A stretch of 64,000 bases of DNA from Daphnia pulex (lineage: Eukaryota; Arthropoda; Branchiopoda; Diplostraca; Daphniidae): contig NC_060024.1 of NCBI RefSeq assembly GCF_021134715.1, forward strand, positions 11,904,001 to 11,968,000, given 5' to 3'. The notes beneath the pieces are model-generated. The model saw only the letters and a program-made list of their open reading frames with translations, did no database searches and was not told the DNA's origin. This document shows positions 38,398 through 52,440 of the stretch, piece after piece. The first letter of the stretch is position 1; each line of letters opens with the position of its first letter. Position numbers and translations under genes: made by a program.

Positions 38398-39340
38398 ATG
38401 AATCGCATATTCGGTCGAGGAAAGCCTCAACAGCCTGCTCCTAACATGTCTGACATGATATCCAAGGTTTTCCATTCCTGGATACAAGACCAAAGAAACT
38501 TTTTTATAACTTGTTATATCTTCTTTACACAGGTCGACGAAAGAGGAGACAATATTGAGAAAAAAATCAGCAAATTGGATGTTGAGTTGAAAAAATACAA
38601 AGATCAAATGGCCAAAATGCGGGAAGGTCCAGCTAAAAATGCAGTGAAGCAAAAAGCTCTTCGAGTGCTCAAGCAAAAAAAAATGTATACAGAAGAAATT
38701 ACTTTAGAATAACTATGGGCAAAAATTTAATAAGAATGCTTTGTCCAGGTATGAACAACAAGCTGGTAATTTGCGTCAACAGTCATTCAACATGGAACAG
38801 GCTAACTATGCCACACAAACGTTGAAAGATACACAATCTACGGTGAAAGCCATGCAAATGGGTTTAAAAGAAATGAAAAAAGAGTTTAAGAAGATAAATA
38901 TTGATCAAGTTGAGGTTAGACTTATTATCTACTTTCGTAGTATTGAGCAGAACATACAATTTTTTGTTTTCCTTCCAAAAAAGGATATCCAAGATGATAT
39001 GGCTGATATGCTTGAACAAGCTGATGAAGTCCAAGAAGCCCTTGGTAGGAGCTATGGAACCCCTGACATTGATGAAGATGAACTGGAAGCTGAACTGGAA
39101 GCTCTGGGCGATGAAATGCTTGGAGATGAAGATTCATCTTATCTTGACGATGCGATCAAGGCTCCGTCAGCGCCAGACAGGGAACCAGGAGCTGAAAGCG
39201 TTAACGTGGTATGTCAATTTTTGCATTTTTTCACTGTATTATTGATATTGAACTGTCTTTGATATTTGTGTTTTGTTTGTTTGTTTAAGGATGGCGTTGC
39301 TGTGGATGAATTTGGATTACCAAAGATTCCTGCCTCTTAA
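38398..39340 (+). CDS. CHMP5: Charged multivesicular body protein 5 (Vps60), ESCRT-III
   Basis: ESCRT-III-related protein acting late in multivesicular-body sorting and membrane scission, partnering LIP5/Vta1 and Vps4. Five exons: 38398-38466, 38533-38684, 38749-38914, 38984-39208, 39290-39340; 220 aa, against 219 in human. It starts [15 protein letters not shown] and continues with the basic, helical Snf7-type core ([39 protein letters not shown]). The acidic autoinhibitory C-terminus follows ([20 protein letters not shown], then DSSYLDDA), and it ends [12 protein letters not shown], the CHMP5 signature. Exon 2 splits a Met codon (AT|G), so a naive reading runs past the donor at 38685. Convergent with the chimaerin gene. 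Confidence 0.97.
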
Positions 39341-39564
39341 CGAGTACATTATTTGCTGTCTTGTATATGCCGTCTCCGGTGAACTATGTTTATGCACCTG
39401 TATGAATGGAAATCCTACGTTACACTTAATTACACGAGTAAGACTTGTATTGGAAGTAGACCGTAAATGGAAGGAGAAGTGCTGGTGCAAACATACCGCA
39501 ATGTTTCAGACTAGTGGTCAGAACATAAATAAGTGTGGCAAGATCATGTCAGGTAATGGAACGG

Positions 39565-41421
39565 TTAAATATTTGGAGGAAAAATCAAATGGGGTTGTCT
39601 GATCATAACGTCCAGTGAAGTAGCTTCAAGGTGAAAGTCGGGTATTGATCCGGTACTGTTGATTTCTTGCAAATCAGGTCCAGGAAATAAGGTGGGGCAC
39701 CAAACCGTACTCAAATTCAGAGACGACATCTTATTCTTTTCTTTGTTTTCCGCTATCCTAAAATGTTATCAAGACCTCAAGCTTTAATTTTGAAACTATG
39801 AAATACTCTTGACATAACTTGCATTTGTATAGAAAAATTACCTATGTAAGTGAAAGATAAGATATTTCAACGAGTTATAGTGAGCAGGTGGAAGTAAATG
39901 TACGGCATCTTTTATTCGTTGCAAACGGCGGTTTTCATCAGGCTCTTCTACGGGAATGGATAAGAAATACGTAATAAGGAAAAGTATAATCAAATAAAGA
40001 TATCAAAAGACTTACTTGCAGCTGTCATCACAAGCGGGTAAACCTGAAAGGCAATTAATGGAATTGGTAGAAGACGGAAATATAATTTCAGTACACCAGC
40101 GACAACATTGATGTCTTCCCAGGACGAAGGTCCTAGATCAGTCTTGTCGCCATCTAAATAATTAAAAAGTTTACTAGACTGAACAGGAAATCTTAATGCA
40201 TGAGTAGTTTTTTTTTTCTAATTTTTTTTTATACCTCTGTCAAAAGCAAGTCTTAATGCTTCAACGTCATCTCTCAAACCAGAGACTCTGTAAATTCCTT
40301 CGGAGTTAAGGCCTCGTCTTTCAATTTCTTTAACGCACATGTCAACTAGAAAAGGAATACGCGTGTTTCCATGCGCTTTGTTGAGGGTAGTCAAATCCAC
40401 GCCAAAAACTCCTCTTAAAAGTTTCAGATCCGGACAGCAGTCAGCTGGAATTTTTTCTGAGCACTTTCGATGAGCTGAAATTCCACAATCTGTTAAAAAA
40501 AAATAGCAATTAGCAACTTTATCGACGGTTTTTTTTTACAAGTAAACTTGTTTAATGAATCTTTAATGTAGTTGATACACTTGGGTACCTTCACATCGAA
40601 CTCCTTGGGCAATTATACCCCACATAAAGTTTCCACAAAAATCGCACCAATGCAAGCCTTTGAAGTTTTGGATTCGAAAGTCATGGGCTTTGTCATAATG
40701 AATGTCGTCTGAGATCGGCTGAACAAGGGCAGGCCTATTATTACGACTCAAAGTGCGACGCTTCCTCTCGTTTAGGGTGAAGTAGGGGCTTTGCTCGTAA
40801 CTTGCCGCTCGACACATGAGATGAATGTAATCACCAGCTTTTATTTCCAAATGCATTGTAATTAGGCCGTCAGTAACCAGATCTGTGAGATTAACATGAA
40901 ACAGAATGTTATATTCTTAATTTTTACCTTCAAAATAGTTGTTACCTAACAACAGATCAAATTTCTTTTCACCAACAAAAAATCTGCCATCAAAATATAA
41001 CCTAGAAAAATAAAATTATTGACAATAAGAGGTTTTAATTACACAAAATGTGAGATTGATCACTATGTACCTGTAATGCTTCAATTCATTGTTAAATCTG
41101 AGGCTTAATGTGTGGTGTCCTCTATTCTTTCCACTCTCTCTGACAAGGAAATGACCATCTTTCATCAACAACATTTTAGTGTCCTGATTTGAAATGCAGC
41201 CATGGTACTCATCCTCAAAGTATGGAGGTCTGTTGGCATCCTCTTGATTGGAAGAGCAAAGAACAGCAACGGCTGTAGGAGCTTCTTGCTGTAACTGGTA
41301 AACTAGAGAAACACAACAGTAAATAGAATAAACAAACGACTCTCAGGAGGGTTTACTTACGATAAGATTTCCAGACTGGAGATAAAGTCAACGAGTCGCT
41401 ATTTTCGTCATTACTGCTCAT
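39565..41421 (-). CDS. Chimaerin (SH2-C1-RhoGAP), Rac GTPase-activating protein
   Basis: Diacylglycerol-responsive Rac-GAP, orthologous to the alpha2/beta2 chimaerins and fly RhoGAP5A. Eight exons on the minus strand: 41361-41421, 41071-41302, 40946-41001, 40589-40882, 40235-40489, 40016-40153, 39842-39947, 39565-39757; 444 aa. The N-terminus PVWKSYLYQLQQEAP is diagnostic. An SH2 domain (about 40-130) has HFLVRES. A C1 domain (about 183-233) starts HDFRIQNFKGLHWCDFC and keeps its His and Cys zinc ligands. The RhoGAP domain (about 245-440) has GIYRVSG with the arginine finger at 281, then NVVAGVLKLYFRLLPIPLI. The final exon ends PHLIFPPNI. It is the long, SH2-containing isoform; no start for a short isoform was found. 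Confidence 0.93.
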
Positions 41422-44400
41422 TCTATCGGCATTCAAATTTGAGTCAATGGCAACAACCAATACTATCTATTCAACCAACCCTGTGAGTAGAGCCGGGATT
41501 CTTCCATTCGAGAGGAAGTATACAGAACGAGTTAATTTTCTACCTGCATTCAGGTCAAAGACTTGAAGTACAATCATAACACTTGGCAATTTGACGTGTA
41601 GTCTCCACAGTCAGGTTTGTTTTCTGGCCGCTAGATGTCAACATGTTGGTTGTGAGTAAATGAAATTCAAAGTTGAAACGAAATATCAATACGAACCACT
41701 TTTTATAAATGGAAATTACCAAAAGCCTTTCGATATCTCAATTCCCAATCAGTAATCCTAGACTATGAATATGAATAATTTCATAAATAGCAAAGCATGT
41801 GGAAATTTTTCTATCCGATTTCAATTAATGCTGGAACATTTCTCCAAGTTGACTCATTGAACCAAAGTACGTATAAGCTGCACTACTGCACAATTCAAAG
41901 CAATTTAAATCTTAAATGTTTTTCTTGATTAAATCATAGAATCCATTCCGTGTTTCAGACAAATGTTACAATTTCATTCTTTCCATACCAAATGTGGTGT
42001 ATGAAACGTTCAGTCAATATGCGCACCATTGGATCACGGTTGTTAGCTCTCAAAGCTTAGTCGAAAATAGTTACAGAATGATTTGCGCAGAACGTATAAT
42101 ACAGTCTATCTATGCTTACCTTTCGAGAGGTGAGGGACGTGTTTCTGTTATTTAATCTCATATTTCCTTCGTGATGGAGTAGAAGTTTCCCCAAGATGAA
42201 AAAGAGAAGAAGACATGACGATCGATGAGCGTGATCGTCGCGATGTTCCGAGGACCACATGAGGTCCGTCTCAACCCTCAGGAAGTACCTATAAAACCTA
42301 TCGAGGTCCGTCGCTGGTGATTGCACCGTGTCATTGTCGCTATGGTACTAGCAGTCTAGTCCCACACCTAAAAAAAAGAAAAAGAGAAGAAAACGAAATA
42401 AGATTTCGTGAAATGACGGAGAGAAGGTGTCGACATTTCCGTTCCGTCTTTTTATGTTAAAAACAAAAGAGCTGAGTTTATTTGCCCCGCACAAATGCCG
42501 AAAACAAATAAAGCGAACGCTGCCAATATACGTGCAAGACGGGGGGAAAAGAGTTGATTATTCCAGTTAGGCCAAGCATAACGAAATTTTTGTCTCGAGT
42601 GAATTCGCGCGTGACCCTTCCATCTTTTGTAAGTGTGTAAAGGTAATTCTGTTGACGGAAGGGGGAGGAGTAGTAGACAGTGCGTGTACTCACGCGTGAT
42701 GGTCCACTGAGAAAGCTAGCAGGTGTTTGGAAGCTGTTTGACGCGCTCACTCTATATTCTGTCAACGCACGAGCTATCGTTTACCTATGCTGTTCATATC
42801 CACAGGTTGAACCAACAGAGAAGATGATGAACGATTCCCAGTGATCCAACATCATGAACTTTAACGCCTACTCTTGTAGATTTGCTGTTATACAGCCAGG
42901 CTACCAGCAATTCATAACTAAACACGAAGAACGTCAAAGACGACAAGGAGAGAACCGGCCTCGTTAATTTTCAAACTTTGAGGATTTCCTCCGTCTCAAA
43001 TAAATCCGTTGACGTCCGTAACATTTCATGAATACCGAAATTCACCAACGGTTTTTCCCTGTCGATTATTAAATTCCAAAATATAGTCATCAACTTGCCA
43101 ACCGCAATTTAGTGCGCACAATACTTTAAACTCATCAAACCACCTGATGTACGCGAGACGATAATCGAGATGCTATCGAGCACATAGTTACTTAGCATTA
43201 AAGCATTAAAATTTTTATTTCCGTGCTTAGACTTATACGACTCCGACGCAAGGGAGCTATTCTCTTTCTCTAGATCGATTGTTCCGGGCCCTGTTGTGTA
43301 GAGTGTTGTCACGCAATACAAAGCACACATCTTGGGTATATACATATACCGAGTCAGCATATTGTCATAGATCGATATTTAATTACTTGCCTCGGCTCCA
43401 AAAAAAAAAAGGAGCAAAGACAAATCTAGAGTAAACAGAATATTAGACAGCGAGCCTGTTGTAACTGATACACACCATCAGCGTCCGTTCAAATTGATTG
43501 CATCATTCGCAACTGAGTATTAGCTGCTGCTGCTGCTGCTGCAGTTGAATGTGCGTTCTGTTTGATTTTACATGCTGCTCGGGGATTCAATCTACGACAT
43601 GGGAGAAACTCTAGAGAACTATTAAAGCCCTTCCTACGCCCCGTTTTAGTTACTAGGGCCACGGCATGTTTCTACGAAGTATGTGAGCCATTTAAACAAA
43701 TAATCGGACTTTTTCGGATATAGTTTTAATTGGAAAAAGTGAAAAGTTCGAGGTGTTTATTCCGTTTGATGGGCGTATCAAAAGCTTTGAAACGCTTTGA
43801 AACTGAATTTTCAAAAATCCTCTAATAGTCGCACCAGTTGGATTATATTTTATAGTGTTTTCAAATACTAATGTGAAAGTTGATAACACACAGCGAGAGA
43901 GACTATAGAATAAATTTCGCTAATGGCTCAAACAGAAAAATTACGTCCCAAACAATATCCGGCGCTTTGAATTGAATTTGATTGGAAAGGCAAAAGTTGT
44001 TGCAAAAATGGATCGGGTACGCTACTTTTTATTTTTCCCTGGAGATGCAGCGTATTTCTAAATTGAATGTCATAACTAATAGGTACCTTCGATCAGAATA
44101 AGACGGTCCCTGGGCGGTAAGACCAAGTTCCGCCGTCAATTAATTTCCCCGCGCTCGGGTGCACGGTGTCCGTACTAATATACGCACAAGATCAGGTTAA
44201 AGGCGAGTTCCTGAAAGAGAAAACCATCCAACATCAAAACAATAGTATATGCCACTTTTACGGCTAAGAGAGGGATGGGTTGAAACCGAGTTGAACGATG
44301 AATACACGAGATCTAATGCAATGAATAGCAGAAACAAGGAGGGACCGACCAACCAACAGCGAATTAATTCAACGGACGTGGCGGGACACTCCCACGCACA

Positions 44401-46191
44401 CGCACTCCCACGCACACGCACTCCCAACAGACACTATATATTGTATTGTACAATTCAATTGGAGTAGAAACAAGCCCGGGCAAGGAAGGTTACTACCGGT
44501 TGCTTGTTCCGAAGTTTACAGACACGGAAAGACCCTCCTTCTTACAGTTTCGCTGGATCGCCATAAATGAGCTATACTATTTGAAAACTTTGACTTTAAA
44601 AGAGGTTTTAGAGGAATATGAAAAAAATAATGGACGCGCTCCTGCCATCGAACGTCTACTTCAACTCTGATAATCCAGATTCAATACTACAATATGCATG
44701 TCGTGAATGATTGATTAAATTCATCACGAAATGGAAAAATACTGACGTGGATCATTTCGGATCATGTTCTTGTACAACCATGTGAAATGGGTCTACGTGA
44801 GCATCATCGCGAATGCGCTTTGTTAATTCAACAGGCGACGAAAATAAAGAAAAAAGGCAAAGGGAGAGCAAGGGAGGAGCTAGTGAAATGAAATCAGTAC
44901 CTTGAGAATAAATCTGATTCCAGTTCACTAGTCCATCCGCCTTTGATCGAGTTGAAAGAGTGCCAACCACCGCGTGTTCACTACTACTCTCTTTGGCGGG
45001 TGTGTGAAATACAAACGAAACGTTATTGTACATGGTGTTACCTAGGTTTAACGAAGTACGGGGCGTTATTGATTTAAACACTTGAGCGCTAACTGCCCAG
45101 TACCGCCCACTGTATTGTTAACCCGGAAAGAAACACATTTGTATTTATTTCCATTTTCTTTTTTTTTTAAATAAATAAAAAAAGGGGGGAAGAAATGTAA
45201 TACACTGAATAGTGAGAAGCTTTTTAGAGTGGCAACTCTTTGCCCTTGGAGTGTTGATCTAGGCTTGTTATGCAGGCAACTTGTTAGGATCCTATTCACC
45301 TATGCTTGTTTACGCTTCAAAAGGTTCTGTTTCAACATTATGAAAAAAAAAAAATTAGTAGGTCCTATGTGGATTGAAAAAAGGCGGGACTTTTCAAATG
45401 TTTTGGTAACCTCCCACGAAACTATTATTATAACGATTAGGCCTACACGAAGGTGAACACCCATTTCTAAAACAAAAATGAGTTGTTTTAGCTGAATAAC
45501 GTTCGGATCAATAAATGTAGACTAGTGTGTATGCTTGCTTTCCTAATGGCGTCATGGAACACAGCTGGGATCTCCCATCACCCGGAACGTACTACAGTGG
45601 GTCATACAACCAGTTTACTAACTGATTGCTTCAACGTTGCTTATCATTCTCCTCTTTTTCGCAAGTGATGATAGGCTACAACAAATTTTCGTATAAAGAT
45701 ACAAAGAACGGCAAGACGTGGAGGCGCTCGTTATGTGAATGATGACAATCGAGAGGCTCACAATTGTCCAGTGTTAACAAGCCGAGGATGATAGAGAGTC
45801 TACGTCCTTAGCTTAAATGGCGATATGACGTCATTCAGGTAAAGAGAGCTAGCGTATACAGTGCGACTGACGAAAGAAGACGGCAAAGAAGAAGGCGGGG
45901 TCCCGCCGATGCGTTCCGGCCACCAAACTCCGTCAGGAGCCCCCGCCAACGGCTGCCGCTATATCAAGAGAGAGGTGCGCTACTGTTGCGTTTAGTCAGA
46001 GATCATCTTCAGTTCCAAAATAAGCGACCAGAACCAGTGCTGTGGGTTGGGCTATTATCCAAATTAAAATCAACTCAACCGTTTTCAAAATAAAAAAAAG
46101 GAGCGAAGTTCAAATTTTTTGGCGAGGAAAAACAGGAAAAGCTTCACTCATTTCAACTGGCTAAACAAAATTCCAGTCCGTCGATTCTGCC
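41422..46191. other. Intergenic region between chimaerin and tachykinin
   Basis: About 4.8 kb with no recognised gene. It contains the chimaerin 5' flank, a (GCT)n run at 43523-43542, a duplicated CACGCACACGCACTCC stretch near 44393-44425, poly-A near 43400, and the tachykinin promoter area at the right end. A 74-codon open frame at 44446-44670 has protein-like composition but no support. Confidence 0.4.
43523..43542. repeat. (GCT)n triplet repeat
   Basis: Six or so GCT units followed by GCAG, in non-coding sequence. Confidence 0.85.
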
Positions 46192-48631
46192 ATGGCTAGG
46201 TAAGTTCAATTCATCATCCATTTATTAATAGACAAAAGTTTAGCCATTTCGTGTTGAGCAGAAACTACTAGTATCGCATTTGGTTTTATCTTAAGCGTTG
46301 ATGTAATGAATTTTTAGTTAATGCAACAGTCAGTAACATATGTTGCGCTATTGAATGAAAGAACTAATTGGATTTGGCGTCTTTCTTTGACCTATCCCTA
46401 ATCCAGAAAAAGAAACAGATAACGCGGTTTTTTTTTCCACGGAGGCTTTTAATTTCTACTTTAGAATTCCGTTGTAGAAAATGGGACGAATCCCATTGAA
46501 AAAGCGCGCATAAAAAAATGGAAGTAAAGTCAATTTCGTTTATGAATTGCCCACAGAACCATAATAGCATATTCTCTAATCGATAGAAGCAAAACGGTTT
46601 AAAAAAATAAAAAATAATTGTCTCATCAAGTCATCATCGATCGATCTTAGTGGCCCATAAAAGATGTTAAATTCAGAACTCATCGATCTATAGAGGTTGC
46701 AGTGAATAAGGGAATGATGAACGGACGACACAGTCTACCTTCGACTTTCACCGTCATTCTTTTTTCTTCCTTTTATTAACACCCGTTGACAAAGACCTAT
46801 TTTGCCCGGTGACCGTGAAACAAAAGTAGAACGACGACGCGATTCTAAAACAAAAATTGGGGTCATACATAAATGTAGGTAAAGATTTTCGAGTCACTGA
46901 GTTCCGTCACGCACGATGCTACATATGATCAAGTTAAGAGCACAATATTCACGTTATTTATCTCGGTAACTCGTAAAACAACTGAGGTTGACGACAGGTG
47001 AACAAAGGTCATAAACGAAAAACCCTGTTGAACGAGCAAGCGAGAAAATGTCGGGACAGAAAAAAAAAAATAAGCGTAATAACACTGGTGGAATAACTAG
47101 TTCATCTATCGAAATTAAGTCACTGCCATAATAACGTGGGGCGGACGTCACTAGTTCTGCATTCATTCAACCGCGCGCCAATCGCGTGCGTGAACGAAAG
47201 GCCTCCTCCTCATCGAGAAATGTGATCGAACTGGAGATTTTTTGATTATCCACCGGCAAAACACAAAAGAAACAATCACGACAGACCCAAAATGGTTCAT
47301 GAATAGGAGGATGGGGGGTGGGGGTGGTGGGAAAAAAAAAGACGCGTTCGATAGTCTCGAAAATGGAGTACACGCGGACTCATTCGAAGGAAATCATTCA
47401 CGCAGCGCGATCGGTGACGAGAAGCAAAACAAACCAAAATATCGTTAGCACTACGAGGGCAAAACGCTTTATTCGCTGTGTGAGTTTCTCGTAAAATTAT
47501 GACCTTCATCACGGAATAGAGCGTGAGCGGGAGCGGAGAAACGGCGTCCGACGAGACATTAAATGGCCAGCTGGGTTCCCTTTTAGCTGGGCGATAGAAG
47601 CAGCAGAGCGATAGGGGATTACAGACCTTACAAAAGGGGGCCAAGCGATATCGATAAAACAACTCGTTTGTTCTGTGTTGTTGTTCTTCTTCTTCTTGTG
47701 TGCGGGAACGTCTGGCTAGAACAGCGCCAGGTCTTGATAGCATTTCATACTGTGCATGCCTGCTTACCAACTACACATCAACTGATTTTTGCTTGTGGTC
47801 GGCAGAGGATCAGAGGCAAAATGGTGGTTCGCGATGGGGGTCCTGATGACGGTGCTCGCCTACTGTCAACCTGCTTCCGCGGCAGCGACTGCCGTTACGG
47901 ATGACGACGAACTGATGGCTCGTCAAACTCGAGGGCTCGTCCTCCGCTCATGGAGAAATGCACAGCAGCAAACGGACCACTCGGCCGATAAGACTCCGTC
48001 TGCCAAAGTTGCCGAACCGATTCTGCCGTCGCAAAAAGAAGCCATGGTCTTCAATGGTCTTCCAATCTCTATGAGACTAGTTCTTCTCCAGCACTTGGCC
48101 GGCTACGACAAACGAACGCCCAACAGTCGAGCTTTCCTGGGAATGAGAGGCAAGAAAAGTTCACCGCCGGGTGCTGACGCCCTGATGATGGAAGGCAATC
48201 AACTTGACGACGCATCTGGATGGCCACAAGGCGACATCCTCCCCGACACGTACTACTTCGGCCCGGCGCCCCAGAAGAAAAAGATGCACGGCGAGAAATT
48301 TCTCGGCATGAGAGGCAAGAAAATGATGAATGGATTAGCCGACGGAACGGCTTTCATCCCCAACTGGCGCGAGCGGTACATCTACCAGGAGCCATTCGAA
48401 AAGAAGAGAGCGCCGTCGTCAAACTCGTTTATGGGCATGAGGGGAAAACGATCCGAGTCGACAACACCGACACCCAACGACTATCAATTCTTCAACGACG
48501 ACATTATCGTCGATGAGGAGCTGCCGGATGTCGATTCAAAAGTCTCCCCTCGCCGTTCTCAAGAAATAAGGTTGAAACATTCAGACAATTTTCAGAGCCT
48601 TTTGAAACGATTCAATTGTCAAAGTCATTAA
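46192..48631 (+). CDS. Tk: Tachykinin-related peptide precursor
   Basis: Neuropeptide precursor. Two coding exons: 46192-46199 (ATGGCTAG, donor GTAAGT) and 47806-48631, 277 aa. This join is inferred: it keeps frame and gives a signal peptide (MARGSEAKWWFAMGVLMTVL, cleavage near ASA) that the bare exon lacks. Three amidated peptides are bounded by basic sites: TPNSRAFLGMR-amide (107-117), MHGEKFLGMR-amide (163-172) and APSSNSFMGMR-amide (205-215). Each is followed by Gly-Lys-Lys or Gly-Lys-Arg. The FxGMR-amide end is the arthropod tachykinin signature, acting on G-protein-coupled receptors in gut and brain. Three copies is low compared with insects. The 1.6-kb intron is long for this window. 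A TATAT at 45960 and an initiator near 45996-45999 may be the promoter. AATAAA at 48936. Confidence 0.92.
46200..47805 (+). other. Intron of the tachykinin gene
   Basis: Begins GTAAGT and ends TTGTGGTCGGCAG. Nothing coding is supported inside; open frames on both strands have no recognisable content. Confidence 0.5.
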
Positions 48632-51600
48632 TCGATTCTTCTTTTCGTTAGGACTCCAAATTGAAAACCAAAAATTTTTAAAACAATTATGACTGGATGG
48701 AATGATGAGGAGAAGTTGAAGAAAATGAAATTCGATGGTGGTGGCCAACATGAGCCACGCTTCTTAATCAATGTTCAATTCCCCATGTATAACGTTTGAC
48801 GTAAACATGCCTAAATAATTACATTTTTCTTCCTCCCCCCCCCCCAACCCACATCAACCAATCAAATAACGTCCCTACTCCCATTCCCTGACATGAAAAA
48901 AAAAATTATCTTAAGAAATTTACAAAGAAATGATTAATAAAAACATAAATGAGTGTAGCTCTATATTAGCGGAAAAAAACATCAACAGAAAAATATAACC
49001 CGGTCAATCTGTTCTGCGAATTGTGACTTTTTATTTTATTTTATTTGACTTATTTTTTGTTTGTATCCCCCCCTTTAATAATAATAGATCGGCCGCAATA
49101 ATTGTTTGAAAGCGGAGCAAGATCATCGATCATGTGGACGACGCATAGAAGCTACACGACGTATATACAATACATCCGCCTTACGGCTTTGATGTATGGC
49201 TATACAAGTGTCGATGAATAATTGATTCGTCGCGTGTGCTGATCTATGACTCGTTAGCAAAAAGCTAATGTAGGTCTGCACAACACACGGTCCGAGAACT
49301 TATTTGTGGAAGTGGTTAGTTAATCATCTTGATGACACGAGATTCTCAATTGCGGAAGGATCTGACGTGTCTGCGACTTTAACGTGACCCTCCTCTATTC
49401 CTAATCGATCCGATATTGCGGTTTGTGGATTATTAGCTCCACTTGGCTAGTCGACTCGTCGTTACCGAGGCAATTGTTTTGTCTTCTTTTATTCGTTTGA
49501 AAATGACGCAAAACATCCCACCCATTTTGTTCTTCTTGTTTGTTTTTACTCGCAAAAAGTCATCAGGCCAGTAGACACGAAAAATACACGGCTAATATTA
49601 ATAGCAAGGCACTAAAACATGGCATCAAATTTCTGTGTTCCGTTTTTCCCTTTTTGTCATGGCGATGGATACGAAAAAGGTTACCACAAATAAACTGTGG
49701 ACGGCGAACACACGCAACACGACCTCAATGGGACACATGAGCGTTCAAATATTTACCCGGGAATCCGAAAGTTGGAAGCAAATGGAACGCCGCCCACTTA
49801 AGTTGTCTGTATTAAAGACGTCCTGATTGTGATAAACGAAGCTGGCGATAGACTCTGGTTTATTTTATTTTTTTCCAAAATAAACCGTGGATGTGTGTGG
49901 GAGAGATGACGAACGAAGGAGAACTCGTCTGCTCGACAGAAAATCACAGTCGACTGAACGAAGCGGAAGAGCTCTGGAGAGGAAAGCAATTGTAGGTTTG
50001 TTTTTTTTTTTGGGTGGGGGAAAAGGTCGAGCTGCGAGATTGGGTTATGGCGATGCGCCCGTGAATGGGCAGCGAGATGATGATTCAATTTGGGTTGGAC
50101 GGGACCCACTACTACGTCCGGTTCTTGAAAAGAGCGGTAAACAACAACGAAAACGAGCGTGCCAAGGGATTCGAAACTTGTCAATAATGCCACCGGCAAA
50201 TAAAATGCGCAATCGTTGATGACGCATGAATCATGAAGGTACGTCAATGTGTCTGCTATGTTTTGAAAAATCTCACTTTCTTGACTGCGTGACGACCAAT
50301 AACAAAGTGACCACACGTGTCGATCGTTCAAGAAACGAGTCGCTATAACGACGCACACAGTCGGATATTAAACTTAGTAAATGAATGGACAGGCAAAAAG
50401 AGAAGGGAAAGATACGAGGGATCCCGTTGGTATCCATTCCTTTGTTTGAATAAATATTAAATATCTTGGAGAAACTACGCATGAAGTAGAGGGGCCGGCG
50501 ACCTTCTCGTCTATTTTGAGCAGTTGGTGTTACGAGCCAACCTCGTGCAAAGAATAGTTTTGAATGGTAGTAATAATAACTCAGATTGGAATATAATTGA
50601 TATGCATCAAGCCTATAAACACTCCTATCCCAGGTCGATGTTGGCACACGCATCTTTTGTTATCGAAATGGCGATCGCACTAGGTAACACAGACAATTTT
50701 TCACAACATTCGTGACGTGTAAAATACGATTTAGAGCTGTCATGTCTTACCAGGAAGAAACAAAACTAAGCAAAATGTAATCGGCAATCGTCCCTTAACT
50801 ACGTAAGGCATAACCCAAGCACATATCAGTGATCAACTTCACTACACACATTTGGAGGTCATCGATATTTCACGAAGAAAGTCTACTTTGCAATCGTTTG
50901 CAATTGTCAAGTTTAGGAAAAGTTCTTACCTTAAGCATGGAAAAGTCGACTTGCAGGATCTTGAATGCAGAATAAAATAACATCCAAGGCCAAAACGTAG
51001 CTTAGGACTATAGTTTTTTGGAGGTAACCATTTTGAAGGAATTTTACTATTTTAACTTTTTAAAATTGTGACTACATTGGTTTTCTACCCTACTACTTTG
51101 TCGAAAGTTGTGTAAACCTGGCTAGTCGGTGAACCAGACGCCACCTGACGGTGAAACAGACTACCTCTTGAAAACTGCAATTCTATAATTGGGCAAAAGT
51201 TACGTAATACAATATTAATGCAGTAATGCTAATAAGAGATGTTAAGTAATGTAATATTTTAACGTTTCATAAGGAACTAAAGATTATAAAAATTTATAGG
51301 TGTAGTCACTATGCCAACATTAGCCATATACTTTGAGTAACATTAATATTTTGAGCGATCCTTTGAAAACGCTTTTATCCAGTATCAACCCGCACTGAGT
51401 ATGAGCTCTCCTTTAAAAATTATCTAATCTATCTTACCTTAAAAATAAGTCATAAAGATGTACAGAGATTTTATTACAGACCATCTCTATTTTCTATTTT
51501 TATTATTATTTTTTTATTACTTAAAGTATGTAAGTGACATATTTTTTTCCAAAATATTCTAGAAGTAAGATTTTTCAAGATAAGAAGACGTATGAGGCTT

Positions 51601-52440
51601 AGCTACCTGATAATTGCGTTGTCTTCTTTTGTTTCTTCAACAACAACTACGAAATTTTTCTGACCCATGATATGCTGTGTGTGGGTCCGTGTGGACCACT
51701 GGACCCGAGCAATCATTGTTTTGTTTTTTTTCCATTCGTATCGACATCTTAAATTTGCTGTCACACTTTTATCACCTGTCAATGATTCGTCAACCACAAC
51801 TTTAATTTTATGAGACTGTTTGGCCTCAAGTTAGTTAAACTAATGTATCACATTATTATATCAAGTCCAGCACGCTATCAAACAAAAAAAACCTTACAAA
51901 CACTTCAAGCGCAATGTTTTTAAACAAAAATAATGTGATTTAAGAAGTGACTCGGATCCTTATTGACGAAAAACAGTTCGTTTACGGACGTAGATGGCTT
52001 TATTTAAATCCCATGACACTTTTTAACTCAGGACGCTTCAAACCTATAGATAAACGCACATCAAAAGTTTAGATAAACAACGCGTGATTGGCAGGTCCGG
52101 ATGACTAACTGTCAAAGCGATTAGAAGCGATTCTCATTGCATTATAGTTTCCTAAATAACTACTTATTAGAATTAAATGAATTTCATCGGCCTGAACATA
52201 AGTCGTCCGCAAGAAATGGCTAGCATCTATTCGCCGACGAAGTTGGACAAAAGATCTTCGCGAACTGGCCTTCGTGCTGCAGCACTTATCGCGAAGCGCG
52301 TGATGCGGCACAGCCTTATCGGAGAAGGGACAATAGAGAGAAGTACAATCGCACTCTCAGACCTGTCGATAATCTACTTCACGAACGTCTGGAGCCCAAC
52401 TAGTACATTCTTCAATTGTAGACTGAAGGAAAAAGACGTG
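48632..52440. other. Intergenic region between tachykinin and the ACE gene
   Basis: Starts with the tachykinin 3' UTR, which holds a poly-C run near 48834-48844 and AATAAA at 48936-48941. The remaining 3.4 kb shows no gene. An open frame continuous with the ACE start runs from 52177 but is best read as 5' UTR. Confidence 0.45.

Noticed and set aside
44446-44670. 74-codon open frame with protein-like composition
   Set aside because: No homology I recognise, no flanking splice signals joining it to other exons, and no promoter evidence.
52177-52440. In-frame upstream extension of the ACE first exon with an earlier ATG
   Set aside because: Using it would bury the signal peptide about 90 residues inside the chain. 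The ATG at 52441 gives a normal secreted N-terminus.
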